From Eleginops maclovinus (Eukaryota; Chordata; Actinopteri; Perciformes; Eleginopidae), in NCBI RefSeq assembly GCF_036324505.1, contig NC_086371.1:2264001-2328000 (forward strand): a stretch of DNA of 64,000 nt. The letters are read 5' to 3'. Below are positions 60,013-64,000 of this stretch, one piece after another. A model generated the notes under the pieces. The model worked only from the letters and a program-made list of their open reading frames with translations. It ran no database searches and had not been told where the DNA came from. Every line of letters begins with the position of its first letter. Position 1 is the first letter of the stretch. The position numbers and the translations under genes are program-made.

Positions 60013-61240
60013 ACAGGCTCCCAGCATGCACCGGCTTAGCTGCTGCTGTGCTAATTGGCTTGATGTGGTTCTGAAAATAGTGTCTGTACAATCCCCTGTC
60101 TGCCTTCAGAAAAGATCATGCCCTTTCAATTCAGAGTCCCAGCAGGCTGTCAATAGCAAATGGCTCAGAATAAACGGGTGCGCCGTAAAGGTGCATTTCA
60201 ACCCATTGTCCCCGCGCTCGAGGAATTACCGTTGTTCCTCCTCGTATCTGAGATGATCTCATTTTCGGGTTTTAATAGCAAACACTTTGAGGAGACAACA
60301 ATATGATCACTGTCATCATCATAACCATCTTCATATTCCATGTTATTGCACACGGAGAGGCTAAGTGGGAACTGCTGAGTCTATTATTGTTTCTCTTCAT
60401 TGGGGTTTTCAGAGTGAAACATTTGAATATCAACAGAAATACCAGAACATGTTGAAGTTGACTGATCATACACTGATATATATATCATTTCATTACGCAT
60501 CTTAGTCAAACACTGCATTCTGATTGGTCAATTTGGACATTCCAGAGGACTGTTAACCTTCGCTAATGACTGTTGCTAAGGATAACACACCGTTGCTAAG
60601 GAGAACGCTCTGATAGAGGGACTATGTGCAGTAATATCAATCATCATCATCATCATCATTAGTTTTACACAGTGGAACAGACTTCTCTTTCTGAGCTGAA
60701 GCAACATGATGATTTCCAAGTTCAATGAAATCATTGTTACTGAATACTGTGAGTGGTTTTGTTGGTGTATTCAGTATGTAGCCGCTACAGAGTATCCCCT
60801 ATTGAGTATACTTTTTATGAGTTCGAACTACAAATAAAAGCAAACAGGAAAAGGTATTTATGATATCAGTAAAAAATACCAAAGGATCAGTTTTTATAAC
60901 CTTTGTTATTAAAGCATATGTTTGTGTGTTTGTTTCAACACACATGCCAGTGTAACACACCTTGTTTTATTCATACCAAACAAAAACCAACAATGATTGT
61001 ATTTCTAGACAGATATTCGTTTTAAAAAAAGTCGATTGTTTTTAATAAATGTAAAATGTGTAGTTGGTGAAAAGAAGCTAAATGGTTCATATCATCTTCA
61101 TCTTCAGCTCACTGGCAAGAATCTTGGTCCACTTCCATGTTAACAGTTTTATAAAGAGCCACCTTTTTAATTTAGCTTTTAACTGAATTTATAAAAAAAT
61201 GTGTATTTATTTATGTATTTTATTTATTTATTTTTAAATA

Positions 61241-61246
<6 letters not shown>
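60011..61246. other. Unassigned sequence
   Basis: It includes a short (ATC)6 at 60640-60660 and a pair of 'GTTGCTAAGGA' words (60571, 60593). No gene is recognised. Confidence 0.4.

Positions 61247-61297
<51 letters not shown>
61247..61297. repeat. (CA)n microsatellite, 25 units
   Basis: A pure AC run after ATATAT. Confidence 0.97.
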
Positions 61298-61301
<4 letters not shown>

Positions 61302-62340
61302 ATTGATAGTATTAAGTGCTCTTTTTAATCACAAAGCTATGTGTTACTACCTGGGAAGGGGGAGCTGGTATTGTTGTATGTGTAAATTGTCCATGTGTTT
61401 GAAAACTTCTCTATGAATACAGTTTGATTTGATTATAACTTGGATCCAGAAGGAGATGTTTTACACCTTCTTTTGCACCTCTCATTGTTCCAGCAGCTGG
61501 AATGCGATTGTCTCCTCATCATGTTCGTCCTCCATGTTTTCTTATCATCGCCTCCCGCTGCGTTTTGACGACGGAGACAACCTGACAGCCGGTACCGGCG
61601 CTGTGAGTCATGCAGACGCCGAGCCGGGTTAACTGTGAGTCAGGATGACATCAGTAATTACTCAGCAGCACGAGGAGCTGCGGTGATAAACTGTCTGCTG
61701 TTCAAACTGAAGGGAATTAGCCTGAATGTCAGCGTGAAGCTGCGAACAGAGATCAGAAGGTCACAGCGTTTGATCAAACCAAAGGCCAGTGTGTCAGACG
61801 CCGTGCTGAACCCAGAACCTGCTGCTGGTGACCTTTGACCCCCACGCTGCTGCAGCTGACGGGTTAATGTTCTCTGCAAACAGTGGAGAACTGTAGGGAA
61901 TTCACTCCGAGATATTTATAAAACGGTCACATGGACCATTAAAAACATTTGGAGTTATTTACAATGCATGACATTATTTTATTGATTTTTTAGAAACAAA
62001 CTGAGAGCAATGACATATTACATACTGTGTCATATTACAGTAATGCAATATAGAACATACAATATGTGTATTGTGTGTATTGTTGTTGTTGTTGTTCTCC
62101 TAAATGTAAGCTAAATATGTAACAGAATATAAAGAACATTACCGAGCCACAATTATGAGGGAGCAGCCTTCGAAATGTGCAGACATTATTAGCTGAAGTT
62201 GTTTCAACAGGGAGCTCTCGAGGGAACATACAGAACACATTGGATTACCTATGATTGTAAAGTCTCTGTTGTTATTTATGAAGCAGCTTGTCAGCAGGCC
62301 GTCCCGCTCATGATGCTCAGTCAGCAGATGGAGGACGGAG
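61298..62340. other. Unassigned sequence, partly candidate conserved non-coding DNA
   Basis: The block 61490-61860 is GC-balanced (GGATGACATCAGTAATTACT near 61643) with overlapping ORFs on both strands that I do not recognise. A short (TTG)n lies at 62079-62095. Confidence 0.3.
61829..61841 (-). promoter_or_regulatory. DR1 nuclear-receptor-type motif
   Basis: TGACCTTTGACCC on the plus strand is GGGTCAAAGGTCA on the minus strand, a near-consensus DR1. Function not shown. Confidence 0.33.
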
Positions 62341-64000
62341 CTCCAGCCACGGTAATGATTATGCTAACTCATTTAAGCTAGTAGCATTGAGGACGATAAT
62401 GCTTTTTTTTTTACTGGGATGAGGGAAAGTCTATAAATTGGTAAGTGTGTGTGTGTATTTGGCAAGGAAACACACACAACACACCATGCTGTCCCTTTCA
62501 TATGATCAATAATCATGTAGCTCTGTTCACAGTTATGATTACCCTAACGCATTTCAAGCTAGTAGCATCGAGGACAAGGATGTTCTTTTTACTGGGATGA
62601 GGAAAAGTGGTGTATAAATAAGTTGGTAAGTGTCGACAACCCCAACATTAAGTGTGCATTTCTTTGAGAGACAGACACACACATCACACACCACACGCCA
62701 CTGTCTCTCCGATGATGTTGAACAGTCAAGGAGATCCACGCTCTACAATGGTAAGGCTAACGATAAACGCATCAATGCTACTAAAGCTAGTAGCATTAAG
62801 GATGTTTCTTTTACTGGAGAAAAGACAAGTCACGCTGAGAAAAATGTGTGTATTTTTCCAGGAAACACACACACAACACACACAGCTGTCCGACAGACAC
62901 AGAGATCCATCTACAGTCAAGATTACGCTAACACATTTTAAGCTAGTAGCATCGAGGACAAGGATGTTTGGTTTTTTTACAGGGAGGAGGAAAAGCGGTG
63001 TATAAATAAGTTGGTAAGTTTATAAAACCCCAGCATTAAGTGTGTATTTCTTCAAAAGACACACACACTGTGTCTCTTATAGGCTACTGGCGAACAGTCA
63101 ATGGCCCTGTCTTGATTCGCACACTTCTGCCCTTCGGACACTGACTTTGGGGGCTTAGGGCGTTCACACTGGCAAAATCGGCAGAGTTCAGCGCACTAAA
63201 AGTACCCAGATGGTGCCCCTCAGATGGAAAAAAAATTGAGTGTGAAACGATGGACACTTCGCGCACCTCACGGGCGCCATCTTGGCTACGTAGCGGAAGA
63301 GGAGGAGCGCTGGGCTGCTTTCATGCGTGTATGCTAAATGTTTACGCACATTCCCCCTCCCTCCCCTCAAAATGTCAAATTTGCATACCAGCTCGCGTTC
63401 AGCAAGTAAACGCAGTATCCTCCCACGATTGCGGAGACGGTGAAGTTTCCACATGGGGTGGAGAAAGGGGTAGACCAAGGAGAGAAAAATCACCAAAACC
63501 ACACTCATTTTTAATTTTTGCTCATGTAGGTTTGTTTACAAATGTAGTTTATTTTTGCTAATGTTTCGCGGGTTTAGAGTCGCAAGCAGATTTGCGTTCG
63601 TCACTTCCGCCAGGTGCTTAACGTTAAGTGCTGTCCCGAATCGAACACTTATCAGCGAAGGTGCGCACCACAGATGTCAGTGCTCTGCAATGCAGGACCC
63701 TGAACCTCAGTGCACTGTCTGAAGTGTCCGGTTCGAGACATAGATCCAGCCCCTGTAACGATAAGGCTAACGATAAATGCTTCTAACGCTAGTAGCATTG
63801 AGGACAAGGATGTCTATTTCACTGGGAAAAAGAAAAGTCACGCTGAAAAAGTGTGTGTATTTTCCCAGGAAACACACACACAACACACACAGCTGTCCGA
63901 CAGACACAGAGATCCATCTACAGTCAAACACATTTTAAGCTAGTAGCCTCGAGGACAAGGATGTTTATTTTTCTTGTGAATTTGGTGAAGAGTTTACCGC
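62341..64000 (+). repeat. ~385-bp tandem unit W, about three copies
   Basis: AAGCTAGTAGCA-type words occur at 62375, 62556, 62784, 62940, 63788 and 63937, in two alternating contexts. Neighbouring words also repeat: GAGGACAAGGATGT, GGAAACACACACACAACACA, CTGTCCGACAGACACAGAGA. Copies of the same context are ~364-404 bp apart once the element at 63102-63741 is removed. The last copy runs off the window. ORFs at 62630-62941, 62652-63005 and 63710-63943 lie in the unit and are not conserved between copies. Confidence 0.75.
63102..63741. mobile_element. ~640-bp inverted-repeat element (MITE-like) inserted in W
   Basis: Left end GTCTTGATTCGCACACTTC (63109-63127) and right end GAAGTGTCCGGTTCGAGAC (63721-63739) are imperfect inverted repeats. 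The neighbouring W copy reads GAACAGTCAAGGAGATCCAC where this one reads GAACAGTCAA, element, AGATCCAGC, so the insertion point is known to a few bases. An internal CTGTCCCGAATCGAACACTT repeats the terminal motif. No transposase is seen, and the superfamily is not assigned. Confidence 0.65.

Overview
This window looks like teleost fish (ray-finned, percomorph-like) nuclear DNA from a gene-poor, repeat-rich interval. The signs are long (GT)n/(CA)n tracts, tRNA-derived SINEs with the internal 'CTTGAGCAAGGCAC' segment of fish V-SINE-like elements, interspersed fragments carrying the fish tail signature 'AGAATCAGAAATACTTTATT', a Tc1-type transposon remnant, short hAT-type elements with 8-bp target duplications, and several large minisatellites. 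There are no operons and no bacterial gene structure. I see no complete protein-coding gene. Nearly all long open frames are by-products of tandem repeats or of transposon copies.

Layout. 0-13 kb: a Tc1 remnant (1155-1646), the first 72-bp minisatellite (3446-4092), four dinucleotide tracts (6.7-7.9 kb), a dispersed repeat R (8203-8617), a second 72-bp array (9737-10423), and a dispersed repeat V carrying a SINE (11985-12697). A candidate terminal coding exon on the minus strand (12889-13070) is the best hint of a real gene. 13-24 kb: a second V copy without the SINE, an inverted 72-bp array (15066-15379), a 560-bp pyrimidine-rich tract, a trinucleotide tract, and a triplicated ~184-bp unit around a fourth 72-bp array (22291-22805). 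24-35 kb: two hAT-type elements in inverted orientation, the second inserted in an older repeat X, a perfect 21-bp foldback, a 16/15-bp minisatellite (31189-31944), and a young SINE (34001-34310). 35-48 kb: a 32-bp minisatellite (36363-37212), a near-twin of the young SINE, paired AC/GT tracts, an inverted R copy, a 28/33-bp minisatellite with a ~429-bp higher-order period (43728-45440), and a 57-bp minisatellite (46596-48077). 48-64 kb: SINEs, an LTR-leader-like stretch with a 68-bp direct repeat, a second X copy (the empty site for the hAT), a 136-codon ORF of unknown meaning, diverged tandem repeats interrupted by a SINE, and a ~385-bp tandem unit split by a ~640-bp inverted-repeat element.

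The dominant theme is repeat biology. One dispersed family (called P here) has repeatedly amplified a 72-bp internal segment, and paralogous copies within the window supply 'empty sites' that date several insertions relative to each other. Between repeats are unique stretches rich in TAAT/ATTA motifs that resemble fish conserved non-coding elements, so the window may be regulatory desert beside a developmental gene; this is inference. I did not find a convincing new biological system. The least routine signals are the multi-locus 72-bp amplification, the possible hidden exon at 12.9-13.1 kb, and the higher-order structure of the 43.7-45.4 kb array.
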